Origin: Micrasema longulum
Taxonomy: Eukaryota; Arthropoda; Insecta; Trichoptera; Brachycentridae
Length of the DNA: 64,000 nucleotides
Assembly (NCBI GenBank): GCA_022494885.1
Contig: JAGVSM010001668.1
Location: 1 to 64,000, forward strand
Direction of reading: 5' to 3'
The notes under the pieces were generated by a model that saw only the letters and a program-made list of their open reading frames with translations, had not been told where the DNA came from and did no database searches. Numbering within the stretch: the stretch's first letter is position 1; every line of letters starts with the position of its first letter. Both the position numbers and the translations under genes were made by a program. This document shows positions 19,798 through 31,001 of this stretch, piece after piece.

Positions 19798-20845
19798 AAA
19801 TTATATAGATATTTAAAATATTTATTAAAGCTAAAAAAATAAAAATGATCCGTTCTGCAATCTGACTACCGAAATATTTTGGCAAATTTTTTATTATTCA
19901 TTTTGAATCTTGAAGTAGGGCACACGTAAAAATATTTGTATGTATGCTCTTATAATAACAATGTACATGATTTATTTTATTTATAAGCTAATTAATACGT
20001 TTATTTAAGCATCCATATTTCTTCAATTCTTTTTTTTATACTTATCAAACTTTTCGTGCTTTGACGCGTTCATTGCCAAATGGATTTTTTTTCCATCCAA
20101 CCGATAAAATAAAAAGTTTTATTTATTCAAAGCTTTTAAACGAATGCGAGAAAAAAAAAGATAAAAAATATAACCAGCAATTTGTGGATTAAAAAAAAAA
20201 GATAAGAACTTAAGTTTTCATTATTTACTCAAATAGTTACATTTTCAGACCATTTCCCAAAAGTCGTAAATAACTTTGTGTTGTAAAAATGGAAATCGAG
20301 TTGAGGTAGAGTGGGATTTGAGCCTCGGACCTTTGGCTCGTGGTACACAATACTACCTCGGCACCACAACCCGGTTCGCAATATTTATATTTATTTATAC
20401 AATTTTGTTTAAATTTTAATTTAACTTTGCAAGATATAAAAGAGTAAAATTGGAAAAAAAACTTAAATGCTTGATTTCTCAAAATAGGGATTTGAGAGTT
20501 AAAGCTTTTTGCCAGTATACCTACGATATAATCTAATTTTCACCTCGTTTAAGAAAACTTTTTTATATCCAATCCCCCATAGCACTGAACTTCCTCTTAA
20601 TGTATGCGACCACAAATCATTTGAATAAAATTAAAGCTCAAATTAATTTCCCTTCGCTTCTTTTATGATTGATAGCCCAGCATTCCTAGCAAGAAGTCGG
20701 TTGGGAAAAGCCAGGGGTAATATCCATACTCTATAATAAAATAAAAAATAAAGCATAATTACATAGCAATGAAATACATATTAATAGTAAAAATAGTAAA
20801 CAAAAAATCCTACAAAAGCGTGGCATTTTTGGTCCTATAATAAAT
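19798..20845. other. AT-rich sequence with tRNA-like and family M scraps
   Basis: 20300-20375 (minus) contains a weak tRNA-like B box region (AGGTCCGAGGCTCAAAT), probably SINE debris. 20560-20640 (minus) matches family M (GAGGAAGTTCAGTGCTATGG). No gene was found. Confidence 0.35.
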
Positions 20846-20990
20846 TTATTTATTTATTAACGGACATTGTCCATGTATACAATTTATTAAGAGTCAATCC
20901 AAACTCCTAGATATTTTATGCTTTCAACATTCTCAAGAACCTCTCCATCTAATTCAACACTGTGATCACTGTTAAAACAGCGATCACAGT
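20846..20990 (-). pseudogene. LINE fragment with RT motif joined to a family D-like 3' end
   Basis: On minus, 20990-20880 encodes SVELDGEVLENVESIKYLGV and WID, the KYLGV motif after the RT palm. It then passes directly into the GTCCGTTAATAAAT terminus. Most of the C-terminal region is deleted. Confidence 0.5.
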
Positions 20991-21118
20991 GACAAGATGT
21001 ATAGATGAGGAAGAATCTAGAAATGTATTCCAAGATAGACGTGTGTGGCGTTTCATTCTCTCTGCCTACCCCTTAGGAGAAATGGCGTGTTAGTAGCAGT
21101 AGTAGTAGTAGTAGTAGC
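20991..21118 (+). pseudogene. RTE-like LINE (family E) 3' terminal fragment
   Basis: Encodes the last family residues (DRRVWRFILSAYPLGEM-like) and ends in a (GTA)n tail at 21088-21117. Same tail type as 6715-6733. Confidence 0.6.
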
Positions 21119-22318
21119 TATCTAAAAAGAAATACTCGTACGTTACAATCCAATGCAATGTAATGAATTCCACCGTTGTTTTTTTTTCTTTCCTCTCTGC
21201 ATACTCGTTAGAGACTTTGTTGGATATGTTAGAAACACATTAGCGGGGTCAGTGGGTTGCTATTGACATTGTAAAAGTCGAGGTCTCAACACATCTTGCT
21301 GGCCGTGATATGCGGCCGCACATTCAAAGAAATCTCTACGCAATCAACAAACACATACACGTTATTTATAATTATAACGATTTATAATCCGATACCATAT
21401 CTTCCGTATTCAATTATCATATTAAAGTTATAGTATCTTACTTTAAATACCGTGCCTGTTTATTCGCAATAACATTGCATTTCGACGCCGTCGAGGCAAA
21501 AGTCACTAACCCTAAAAATGCCGGTTTTGGGTTGAATATTTAGAAGCGTAAAATTATGTTCTTTAAGACTGTAGTCTGGTAAAACGCACGCAAAATGAGG
21601 AAATCATACAATTTTGCCATTTTAAAACGAATGTTTTTTTTAGTCGCGCAATAATAAAAAAAATAAAAAAACATAAATTAGATAAAAACAATAATTTTCA
21701 AAGGTATTTCTATTTAAAAATATACTTAAAAGTTTTATGTAACTAAAATACAATTACCTTTAGACCGGCAGATTACGCTATTTAAAATCTAGACTAAACT
21801 TAGGTATTTGGGTTCTCATATAAAGACTAAGTATTGAACTAAAATTTGTTTAATGATTTAAAGGTAATAAATTGAACATGAAAGTGGCCAAAACGAACTT
21901 TAATTTTTTTGTTTTTGAAAAGAAATACAAGCATTTTAAATCACATACATTTTCCTTAATTTTAACGAAAAATTATGCCTTTGGTAATACTTAAAAAAAT
22001 ATGTTCTATTAAAACCTTTTTTTTTAGAGAATTGTATACTCTTTCTTTTAAAAGAAGATAATTCTGGTTGTAATATTAAATTTCTAACAAAATTATATTT
22101 ACGTTTTTATTACATTCATACCTGCCCTTACTGGTACCGATAGAAAAAAGTTTCGTAAATCCGAATTATTCGTTTTATACTATAAGACTTTATATTGATT
22201 TTTATTTTTTTGTATTTATTTTATTTAAGAAGGTAAACATAATTAGAAAATATAAAAATATAAACCGCGAAACCGGCTAGTCGGCAGGTTTTTTACTTTT
22301 CCCTTAAAAAGAAAAAAG
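21119..22318. other. No gene recognised
   Basis: Long AT-rich stretch with many stops in all frames; no repeat end shared with the rest of the window was recognised. Confidence 0.35.
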
Positions 22319-22330
22319 TTAAAGAAATCA

Positions 22331-22818
22331 ACAAATTACAACAGGGATGGAGAATACTTTAAATAAGGGAATACGGAAGTCTAGGCTTATGACCTGTCAT
22401 TGGCTGGTTTAAGTAGCCTCTTTACACAACGTGTAACATTCACCATTTTGCCTATGTTTGAACATCCATATTTCTTCAATTCTTCCATTTGTTGATTTTA
22501 GTGAAGTCAAAGAGCTGAAACCTTTATTGTTGTGAAGAGATTCATCTGAATGAATTTTTTCACATACCAGGCAACGCTTGAAAACAATTTTTCAATTTTT
22601 AAACTTCTTCTTGGACCAGTTGATTTCATTACAATATTTTAGTTTTTAAAAATGTTCGTAGACAAAAGATTGAATTTAACTTATACTTCCTAGACTTCCA
22701 TATTCCCTTATTTAAGGTATTCTCCATCCCTGTTGTACTTTGTTAATCTTAATGACTCCCGAGAGGGTGAAATCCAGTATTTTGTCAATGAATGTTTGGA
22801 CAAACTTAAATATCGTAA
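22331..22818 (+). mobile_element. Foldback family FB-A, full copy with 12-bp target duplication
   Basis: TTAAAGAAATCA flanks both sides (22319-22330 and 22819-22830). The element runs ACAAATTACAACAGGG, long left arm, central block (ACCAGGCAACGCTTG), then right arm, ending AAACTTAAATATCGTAA. It belongs to the same subfamily as 48451-48757. Confidence 0.8.
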
Positions 22819-22830
22819 TTAAAGAAATCA

Positions 22831-23224
22831 TATAAATTTAAAAAGCAATTTAAACATTATTAAGAACTAAAAGCAAACGTATTTTTTACACAAAATTTAT
22901 ATATAAAAATTTAAATAGATGGCTGTTACATAAAATAATAATCAAAAGTTTTGTCAACATTTTCTTTTAAGATCAGCTTAGGAATCTTATTGAAAAATTT
23001 AGGAATTGTATAATGAAGTGTTCATTGATTATACTTGTTTACAAACCTCGGTACTGGTAAGCCTTCACGTTGTGCTAAAAAAAAAGAAAAAATATATATG
23101 CCTATAATATAAGGGCGGATATATTGCCTTAAGGCAATTTCAATTGCGATGAAGTCGTTCGTTGGATATTGGTATTCTCCATTTATTGTAATAATATGAA
23201 ATATAGAATAAAAACTGTGTTTAT
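22831..23224. other. No gene recognised
   Basis: AT-rich spacer. Confidence 0.3.
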
Positions 23225-23500
23225 TTATTTGTACAATGAGGAAGTATAGCCCTACAGAAAATTTAATACAAAAATGTATTCCAACGCCGGGTACAAATTA
23301 AAGCATTAAATTGTACCGCGATGTTTCTTGTATAAAATGTATAAAAAAACTAAAGACGATTTCAATAAAAACAAACTACTTTAAACGTCATTAGTTCTTT
23401 CGAATCAACCAATGATTAGAGAGCTGTGATGTATTTCCGGTTTTTGGTAATCAGCCAATCAGCAGAACTCACCGAGAAGAAGGGGAAGAGTGCTTGATAC
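23225..23500 (+). repeat. Dispersed repeat family M
   Basis: ATGAGGAAGTATAGCCC start, AAAGCATTAAATTGTACCG middle, and ATTTCCGGTTTTTGG near the end. It aligns along its length with 241-455. Confidence 0.5.
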
Positions 23501-24068
23501 GACACACGCGAAGTAATTTAAAAAATAAAACACTTTAAAAAACCATGGCGACGATAATTCGATACATAAAAAAAAAAAAAAACGATAAATTTAATAGTAA
23601 TTTAATAGATAGGTAACACTTATGGAACGACTGCAGACATTCTGTCCAATTCTTTACTACCTTATAAGTCCACAATATCAAGTTAATTTGTAGCGCTCGT
23701 CAAACTATTATTGAAAATTCAATTCCGTAAATTAAAAAAAATACTTGTTTATTTTTATTACCTTACACTTGTTTTTTTATTTTTTACTATTATATCAAAT
23801 TGCTTTGTAGTATTGGCAAATACGCATTTCATATATACATATTTTTATTTCTTCCTTTTTCGCGATAATATATGCTTGATTGTTTATTAATTTAATTTAA
23901 TTTTGTCTTTCTTGCTTACCGTAACACTTTATTTACTGTGTTTGCTTTACATAATTTATTTCATAAGCTTTGCATTTTTTGTTTATATGCTTACTGTTTT
24001 TTCTTGCATACCTTTGTTATTATTGTTTTTTTTTTTTACTTTGTAAAACTTTTTATTATATTCTTTCT
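23501..24068. other. No gene recognised
   Basis: AT-rich spacer with T homopolymers; nothing assignable. Confidence 0.3.
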
Positions 24069-24080
24069 AACTATTTTCAC

Positions 24081-24607
24081 TATCGCAAGAGGCTAAATTA
24101 GCAGTTCATAATGGAGTTCTGGTACCAACCCTAATGTATGGAAGCGAAGCATGGAGTTGGAAAAAAGTGACGAAAGTAGACTGAATGCTGTTGAAATGTG
24201 ATCCCTCAGGCGAATGTGGGGAAAAACAATGTATGATAGGTGCCCTAATGTCGAAATTAGAGCAGAATGCAAGGCTGAGTTAAGCATTATCGACAAAATT
24301 AAGAAAGGTCTTTGCGATGGTTCGGTCATGTGGAGCGAATGAATGATGAAAGAACGGCTAAAAAGATTTATGATGCGAATGTGTCTGGTTGTAGAAGTCG
24401 AGGAAGGCCGAGAAAGACATGGCATGATCAAGTACAACAAATTCTTGAAAGTGGTCATGTGAAAAGTCGGAATAATCGACGCGCGTGCATGAGAAGATGT
24501 ATGAATGTGAAGGAAGCAAAGGAAGTGTGCCAGGACAGAGTGGTGTGGCGTTCTATCCTCTCTGCCTACCCCTCTGGGGAAATGGCGTGATGGTTAGTTA
24601 GTTAGTT
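24081..24607 (+). pseudogene. RTE-like LINE (family E), 5'-truncated, 12-bp target duplication
   Basis: AACTATTTTCAC flanks both ends (24069-24080 and 24608-24619). From 24312 a clean 92-codon frame encodes MRWFGHVERMNDERTAKKIY, GCRSRGRPRKTWHDQVQQIL and ACMRRCMNVKEAKEVCQDRV, ending WRSILSAYPSGEMA. It is followed by a (GTTA)n tail. This is the best-preserved copy of the family's C-terminus here. It begins at TATCGCAAGAGGC, the same position in the LINE that the R1-like element chose as target at 10835. Confidence 0.8.
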
Positions 24608-24614
24608 AACTATT

Positions 24615-24740
24615 TTCACATATTTTTTCTGTATATTCTGTGTTTATTATGTAGTATGTTAGCATGTATTTTATTTTTATTTTTTGTATATGCCTTTTGG
24701 GCGTTAATGAACAAAATAAATAGTCTATAAACAAACAAAA
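24615..24740 (+). mobile_element. LINE-type 3' UTR tail
   Basis: TATATGCCTTTTGGGCG hairpin-like motif followed by AATGAACAAAATAAAT and an A-rich end. Coding sequence is absent. Confidence 0.35.
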
Positions 24741-25270
24741 AAAAAAAACTAAAATATGTGAACTTTCTAATTTAGTTGATATACCTTAAAATCCTATCAC
24801 TCACAAAAAGCTGTGAAATCTGTTGGTTTACCAGTCTTTTTATGATTGGTTTGGTCGGTTAATGAATGAAATAAGTCCGCCAATGCGCATATGTATTGAA
24901 CAAAACGTTTAATAAAAGCATTGCTGAAATAAGTATCTACGCTTCTCCGAAAAACATTAAAATGACCTCAAAATCGAATTATTTAAGAAAATCACAAGAA
25001 CGCAAATATTTGCTTTTTATTGAAAGAACGTTGCTTCCGTTGCTGAGCAATGTTAAAATAAATATTATATTTATACAAATGTAAAATGCAATATGCATTT
25101 ATTGGGATAGTTGAACCAGTGACCTTTCATTACGTAGCCTCAGCATTTTGACTAGATCAAGGTAAGGTTGTCTACTTTAGACTTTTCCTATTTAACACAC
25201 GTTGAAATATACAGATATATTGCGGACTCGTGCTGTCAGGTTTTAGATTTAAAAAGCAATTAGTAGATAC
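24741..25270. other. No gene recognised
   Basis: Unique-looking spacer; short frames carry no motifs. Confidence 0.3.
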
Positions 25271-25410
25271 TAAATATTTTGAGTTTGTCTAAATTTTTGT
25301 AGACAGGAACATGATTCAACGCTCCTAGGAGTTGTCAATATTAACATATTAAAACAGAGATGAAGAACATTTTAAAGAAGGAAATATAAAGTATAGACAT
25401 TTACATGGTT
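25271..25410 (+). mobile_element. Foldback family FB-A, terminal arm only
   Basis: AATATTTTGAGTTTGTC start, AACATATTAAAACAGAGATG middle, ending in the arm near TAGACATTTACA. Confidence 0.55.
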
Positions 25411-25529
25411 TATTTATTTATTTTTACATAAACGGCATATAATGCCTTTAACATATACATTGAACATAAATATAAAGAAAAAAAATACAAATGTACATAT
25501 ATATATATACACAATAAAATTGCATAACA

Positions 25530-25635
25530 TCATCAATATTATTGTTTCCTTTCCGCACCTAATGGTGCATATGGCACTGCATTGGTACACCAATGACAGG
25601 CTGGATTTCCACCTTAGGAAGTTATGTAGATCTAA
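25530..25635 (-). mobile_element. SINE S1 tail fragment
   Basis: TTCCGCACCTAATGGTGCAT and GGCACTGCATTGGTACACC match 26235-26300 and, inverted, 59420-59470. Confidence 0.5.
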
Positions 25636-25805
25636 ATTTGTTGTAACAGAGAGGAAAAACCTAAATCCAATTTACATAAAACAATAGAACAAATTTCATA
25701 AACAGTACATACATTTTACCTATTTGGCTTGATCCACACATCGATCCGTGCGCAACCCACCTCCACTATCCATTTATATGTGGCCTTTTTGAAAAAACAA
25801 TCCAT
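25636..25805 (-). pseudogene. LINE 3' fragment, family Q
   Basis: On minus, ATGGATAGTGGAGGTGGGTT and the following 80 bp match 4650-4760 closely, covering the RT C-terminal codons (KWIVEVGCARIDVWIKPNR-like) and the start of the 3' UTR. Confidence 0.55.
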
Positions 25806-26234
25806 AAAAAGGGACTCGGGTGATGTTTTATGTTTCTGAGTGACAGTTGGGACAAAACTCCATAATTATCAGATACAGCTTTAAAAAAAACGCAGCTGTG
25901 ATATTGAAAATATCGATATAAAAAGTCCGATTATAAAAAAAAGCAAAAACGTATGTTAAAAGCTTTGATTAGCTTTACTGAAAAAAGACGAAATTCGGTT
26001 TGTGTCCTTTTTGAATTTACGTAGTGATAATATGGTACCGGCGCAGCAACATTAAAAAAAAATAACAAGTTCTTTTGATCATTTTTCTTGTTCGACCACT
26101 CGTTGAAGTCTCCATCAAACAGTAAAACAAACACCATACAATGTGTGTTCCAATTTATTTCATTAGATTGCCACAATACGCCTATCACGAGAGGGGGATA
26201 TTGCCTACATTTTTTATAGTTCCTACTGATAGTA
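25806..26234. other. No gene recognised
   Basis: A long minus-strand frame covers 25931-26416 but shows no family motif and crosses the SINE at 26235, so it is not treated as a gene. Confidence 0.3.
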
Positions 26235-26366
26235 TTAATCGTCATTCCCTTCCCGCGCCTAATGGTGCATAGGGCACTGCATTGGTACACCGATCGCAGC
26301 GTATCTTGATCATTTTTTTGATACATGAAGATAAAAATATCAATTTTATGCTTCAGGTACCGGTCC
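26235..26366 (-). mobile_element. SINE S1, tail and body
   Basis: TTCCCGCGCCTAATGGTGCA, TGCATTGGTACACCGATCGC and ATGCTTCAGGTACCGGTCC in the same order as 9615-9860. The tRNA-like head is missing. Confidence 0.55.
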
Positions 26367-26540
26367 AATACTAATTTTTTATATTTTTTTTTATTTGTTT
26401 TTATTTTTCCATACACATATTATTTACAAAGAAATATAATTACAAAAATATGCTTTAGAAAAATACATCTTAAAATTAAGCTATAACACGAATTAGAAAA
26501 AATGCCCACAAAGACTTCAGCGTCTGAGCGTGGGCCATTC
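26367..26540 (-). mobile_element. LINE 3' UTR with hairpin and A-rich tail
   Basis: On minus, GCCCACGCTCAGACGCTGAA forms a stem with CTTTGTGGGC, followed by a T-rich UTR and an A-rich tail ending near 26370. No coding part is seen. Confidence 0.5.
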
Positions 26541-26684
26541 CTTTTTTTATTATTAAATAGTTAATAGCATTTTTATATGGTATGATATGAACACGAAAAA
26601 AAATAAAAGAAAAACTAAATTAACAAATGCTGATATTACGAAGACATGATTTATTTGCAGAATACATTTATCTTTAATTTAATT
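26541..26684. other. Spacer
   Basis: Nothing recognised. Confidence 0.3.
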
Positions 26685-27069
26685 TTTTTTAAAAGCATTT
26701 GATTTTTTTGGATCTCAATCAGATTCTTTTCTTAAATTCCTTATAATTTCTGCTCATTTATTTATTTTTACTAGATTTTTGGTAATAATAAAATAATACT
26801 AAATTTAATACATTTAAAAAAATCGTATTCCTACATAAGTACACCCCTTTGTTGGTGAAAAGACCGGAGTTTGAGTCGAAATATTTATTTTATGTTTTGG
26901 AATTCAACCGTAAACAAGTACCTACTTAAATTCAAGAATTAAATATTTAGTTTTGAAATTCAATCATAAACGAGTACCTAGGTACCTACTTATCAATGAA
27001 AAATCTTTTTCCTAGCGAATAGCAGGCAAGCCAATGTTCGGGCAGGACAACGTCTGTGAGGTCCGCTAG
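26685..27069 (+). mobile_element. Non-autonomous Helitron, 3' half
   Basis: Aligns with 7120-7511 and 59770-60127, sharing TAAGTACACC, AAACAAGTACCTACTTAAAT and the end ACAACGTCTGTGAGGTCC GCTAG. The terminus CTAG (27066-27069) is followed by T. The 5' half is missing. Confidence 0.6.
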
Positions 27070-27104
27070 TATTAAATAAAAATTACAAGGTTACAAGGTT
27101 ATGA

Positions 27105-27690
27105 TAGTTAATCTTTATTTATTTATGACAATATTCAAGGTTTTTAAACTTTACATATTACATTATATAACATATTTTATTTGTACGAAATATTCCCAAT
27201 CAACAAAAGTGCTGGTATGAGTGGATATTATATATATAATAACACAATAGTTTAAATAAAAACTCGATAAAATAACATCACATATCACTCGTCACACGGG
27301 CTGTAAGAACTGTTTTATTTAGGTGTTTTTTAAGTACGTACATGTTTTGTATATTTTTTAGATCATTAGAAAGTGAATTGTAAAAATTGATTGCTGTATA
27401 CAAAAAACTGTTTTTTTTTATGTTGGTCCTAGGTTGTTCGCAAGTTAAATTATTTGATGCTCTTGTATTTATTTTATGTATGTTGTAGTTAAAATTTAAT
27501 TTATTATTTGTCTTTATTTTATTCTTTTTCATCTTAAATATCATTTTTATTTTTTCTGTGTAGATCAATTTCTCTAGATTGAGCATTTTTGTTATTCTAT
27601 ATAAATCTGTGGTTCTAGTATATTTATTAAAATTAAATGTTACTTTAAGTGCTTTATTCATTGTTCTTTGTATTGATTCTTGCATCTGTT
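27105..27690 (-). pseudogene. CR1/Jockey-group LINE 3' end, RT C-terminus
   Basis: A 135-codon minus-strand frame (27685-27278) begins inside the thumb region (MQESIQRTMNKALKVTFNFN), continues with YRITKMLNLEKLIYTEKIKM, and ends FLYTAINFYNSLSNDLKNIQ with a basic tail. The layout (thumb helix, 'TRASNN', 'FLYTAINFYNSL') is common at the C-terminus of CR1-like RT proteins. The 3' UTR runs to an ATAAATAAATAAAG tail at about 27110. The RT core and endonuclease are missing. Confidence 0.65.
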
Positions 27691-28039
27691 TACTACATTA
27701 ATTAACTAATTAAAAATAAAACATATATAAGTCATTCCGTTATCTGCGCATACCTGTATTTAAAGTACTTACAACGCTTACATATGTATTATGTATGTAC
27801 TTCCAACACTTTGAAAATAAAGTACCTTTATACGTATACGCATCAATACCTGCATTTCACACCTGATAGTGTTGTACTAAACACCTGGCATGTGTTACAT
27901 TATATCCTTATTTGTGTCAAACACATAACGGTGATTCGTTATCTACTTTATTAGGGCTGTGAATTTCTTATTTAAACACACACATTTCTCTAAACAGTAA
28001 TTTTTTATACTCACGCAATGCCTGTATTCCAATATTACG
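27691..28039. other. No gene recognised
   Basis: Unique-looking AT-rich spacer. Confidence 0.3.
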
Positions 28040-28195
28040 GATGTCTCATCATTTCCCTTTCCAAAGGGCACTGGATTTATAAGGCAGCGTGCAGCGTACC
28101 TTTATTATATATTACAAAAAGATACGGTTTTCAGTCCTACGCTTCAGATACCAGTTCAAAAACAATGAAATGTTGCAGTTTTAAATAATCTTTTT
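28040..28195 (-). mobile_element. SINE S1 body fragment
   Basis: TTTCCCTTTCCAAAGGGCAC, CCTACGCTTCAGATACCAG and AGTGAAATGTTGCAG-like motifs match 9615-9895. Confidence 0.5.
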
Positions 28196-28294
28196 AATTG
28201 ATTGATTGATTTGGTATTTATTTTGTAGAGCTTCTTATTTAAACCTATAATATTAGAAATCAAACACTGATTTGAGTCTACTGAACACTTTGTT

Positions 28295-28530
28295 TTATTT
28301 TTACAAATATAAAAAATATAAAAACAAAATTTTCATGACAATTGTTTCGCCTTGTTAGGGAATTTTTAAACGAATGTGAAGATTAGATGGATTGAATGCC
28401 CTTATATAGTTATATAATTCAAGATACTTAAGTAGAAAATAATCTTATGAACTATAGCCTGCTGACAAGCCCCTAAATGGAGGCTTAGCGGGTTCCTCCT
28501 TAAAAAAAACAAAGAGCGAAATTAGGTACG
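28295..28530 (-). mobile_element. LINE 3' end, family B, copy 2
   Basis: About 230 bp nearly identical to 3191-3421, including the terminal hairpin around AGCCTCCATTTAGGGGCTTG on minus. The high identity suggests recent activity or duplication. Confidence 0.55.
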
Positions 28531-28562
28531 TAAAATTACAATAACGCCGGGTAAAATACCGG

Positions 28563-29068
28563 TATTTTACTATTAACATATTACAACAGAGATGAAGGAC
28601 ATTTTAGAGAAGGTAATATAGAAGTTTAGACATCTACAGGGCTTATGACCTGTCAATGGCTGGTTTAAGTGGCCACTTTACACACTGTAATATTCACCAT
28701 TCTGTCCATATTTGTACATCTATATTCCTTCAATTTTTTCATTTGTTGACGTTTTTGAAGTTAAGAGCTGAAACCTTTATTTATGCGGGTGAGATTCATC
28801 TGATTGAATTATATCACCTACATACTAGGCAACGCCTGAAATTTTTATTTTTCAATTTTCATACTTCTTCATGGACCAGGTGGATTTGCCAACTTAAACC
28901 AGTCATTGACAGGTCATAAGCCCTGTAGATGCCTAGACTTCTATATTACCTTCTCTAAAGTGTTCTTCATTTCTGTTGTAATATGTATGTTAATATTAAC
29001 AGCTTTATCGGGAGTTGAATCCAGTCCGTGTCTACAAAAATTTGGACAAACTCAAAATATTGTTGTTT
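28563..29068 (+). mobile_element. Foldback family FB-A, long copy
   Basis: Contains the left arm (TATTAACATATTACAACAGA), central block (TACTAGGCAACGCCTG, CTTCATGGACCAGG), right arm and terminus CTCAAAATATTGTTG. It is about 500 bp and near consensus length without secondary insertions. No clear flanking duplication was seen. Confidence 0.65.
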
Positions 29069-29094
29069 AAATGAGTTTGAGGGTACTTTTTGTG

Positions 29095-29562
29095 ATCTTC
29101 AAAGGTACATTTTCACACCGGATTTGGAAAGTGAAATTTGTAAAAGTGTGCTGGATTTTAATATAAAAAATATTTAATCTTGCTACCTGAAGAATGATGT
29201 CCGCAAATACAGCAATACATCTCTATTAGAGAGAGCACGAAGATAGAATACATTAAAAGGAAGACTGAGACGCTGTTCTATAGCCGGCGTTGTGTGAAAC
29301 AAATTCAGTCGGTTGTTGACAGTGATGGGAGATGCACGTGTGAATTATGAGAGGCAAATTTGTGATTTTTTTGTTGTTGCTATAACAGGGCTAATTTATA
29401 AGTTTATTTTTACAAATGATGGAAAAGCTGGTATTGAACAGTATGTCTCCATGTTTTTTTTTCGAATGTCTGAGCTTTAGAATATTACGCCTTTTGCTTG
29501 TGGTAACACGATGTTACATCACCGCGCGCAAAGGGATATTTACCACAGTCTTTTAAGAGGGG
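29095..29562 (+). repeat. Dispersed repeat family K, copy 1
   Basis: Aligns over about 470 bp with the reverse complement of 49145-49645. Shared landmarks are TTTTCACACCGGATTTGGAA, GGAAGACTGAGACGCTGTT, GATGTTACATCACCGCGCGC and the end ACCACAGTCTTTTAAGAG. No coding frame was found and the class is unknown. Confidence 0.55.
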
Positions 29563-29908
29563 AGATCCTTAGGCCCATCATCCACCCGCAGCTGTTATAG
29601 AGTCCTGGGGGACTCTCTGTCAGCTGTGCATAGAGGAAAGATATTATAAATATTTCTAAGAAACACAAACTCTATGCTGATTAAGGAGGAGGGAGGAGGA
29701 TTTATGGACAGAGGCTAACACGTCGTCCCCACCCCTCAGGATCCCCAAAATGCCTGTGTTTTTTTTTTCAAAAAATATGTATTTTCACAAACAATTTACA
29801 TAAATAAACGTATCCAAATATATAAAAAACAATTTCTTAAAACTATAGTAACACAACAAACATAAGTAAAAATACGGATATTGAGAACGGCTTTGAATGG
29901 AGGACTCC
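29563..29908. other. Unassigned, LINE-tail-like
   Basis: CAGCTGTTATAGAGTCCTGG with nearby GGACTCTCTGTCAGCTG is a hairpin-like motif as seen in LINE 3' UTRs, but no coding end or tail identifies it. Confidence 0.3.
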
Positions 29909-30483
29909 CTGTAGCTCAATCACAAATAACTATTGACGTGCTTAAAAACATGCTAAGCATTTGAGCGATTCATAATGAACAAGCTTAAGTTATCGCAGTC
30001 ATAATTCAACGCGTGTGTAATCTCTGAGTCAACGCTCGTGTCGGTTTGTTTTTTGATTTCCTAATAAATAAATGCAGTTCATTGGCGAAAAATCAGCGTT
30101 TACTATAAAAAAAGAATACAATATATTGTATTTGCAAAATAGTAAGGAGTATCTAATACAAAAAAGTGAAAATTAAATTACAATCACTATGGCGACTGCT
30201 TTTTTTGACATTTGGCTTGCCAACCGTCGCGCGTCGGGTAAATGCAATAAATAGCATGATAAATAATAAATAAAAATATCAATTTTGGAATATTTTCCAT
30301 ATTTACACCGGTGAAATTCAAATATGTGATTGCGCAGCAAGATTATACGTCGCGAAACGTAAATATTTTGACATTAAATATTCAGTGTTCACGGATGTTC
30401 CATCGTGATTTATTTATTTATTTATTAACGGACATTGTCCATGAATACAATTTGTAGGGTTTAAATATAACAATAAAAGAATA

Positions 30484-31001
30484 TGCTGTAATAACTTATA
30501 TTTACATATAAGTTATTAATTTAAAAAATACTTGGTACACTTCCACTTATTTATTTTGACCAATTAGCGCTATCCCCCTCTAATGGGCATCTTCAGACTG
30601 GTGAATATTATACAGTGTAAGGAAAATTTATATAAAACTAAATATTATCTTAAGTGTAGGTACATTTAAAAATAAGCTGAAAAATATACAATACGCAATA
30701 TTTCAATGGAACAGAGTGAGACAAATTATTGAAACATGTGTTGGCAGTGTACTTTAAGAGAATATTCTTTTAAATGAAAAATATTTATTGTTTTATTACA
30801 ATGTACAGGGTCTAACTAAGGGGGCTTAAAAGGGTGAGTTTTTAAATTCTATCTGCTGATTTATTAAAATTCTATCGCTATTACTTTTTATCCTATTTAT
30901 TTCTAAAATTTCCAATCTATCTAACTTTTGACCTTTATGTCCTACATGTAAAAAAAATATGTTTTTTGCTTTATCAAAAGTAAATATAAGTTATTACATC
31001 A
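30484..31001 (-). mobile_element. Penelope-like element fragment with 22-bp terminal inverted repeats
   Basis: 30484-30505 and 30980-31001 are inverted copies with one mismatch (core GTAATAACTTATATTTAC). On minus, 30975-30830 encodes the Penelope-like C-terminus (NIFFLHVGHKGQKLDRLEIL, EINRIKSNSDRILINQQIEF), downstream of where a GIY-YIG domain would be. A hammerhead-like core follows at 30567-30596. Confidence 0.6.
30567..30596 (-). ncRNA. Hammerhead-like core
   Basis: On minus: exact CTGAAGA, stem GCCC-ATTAG-AGGG, then GATA in place of GAAA, then GCGC. Correct layout, but the changed GAAA would probably abolish cleavage. Confidence 0.45.

Noticed and set aside
25931..26416. 161-codon minus-strand frame
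   Set aside because: Crosses a SINE piece and a LINE tail and lacks any family motif; low-complexity composition.
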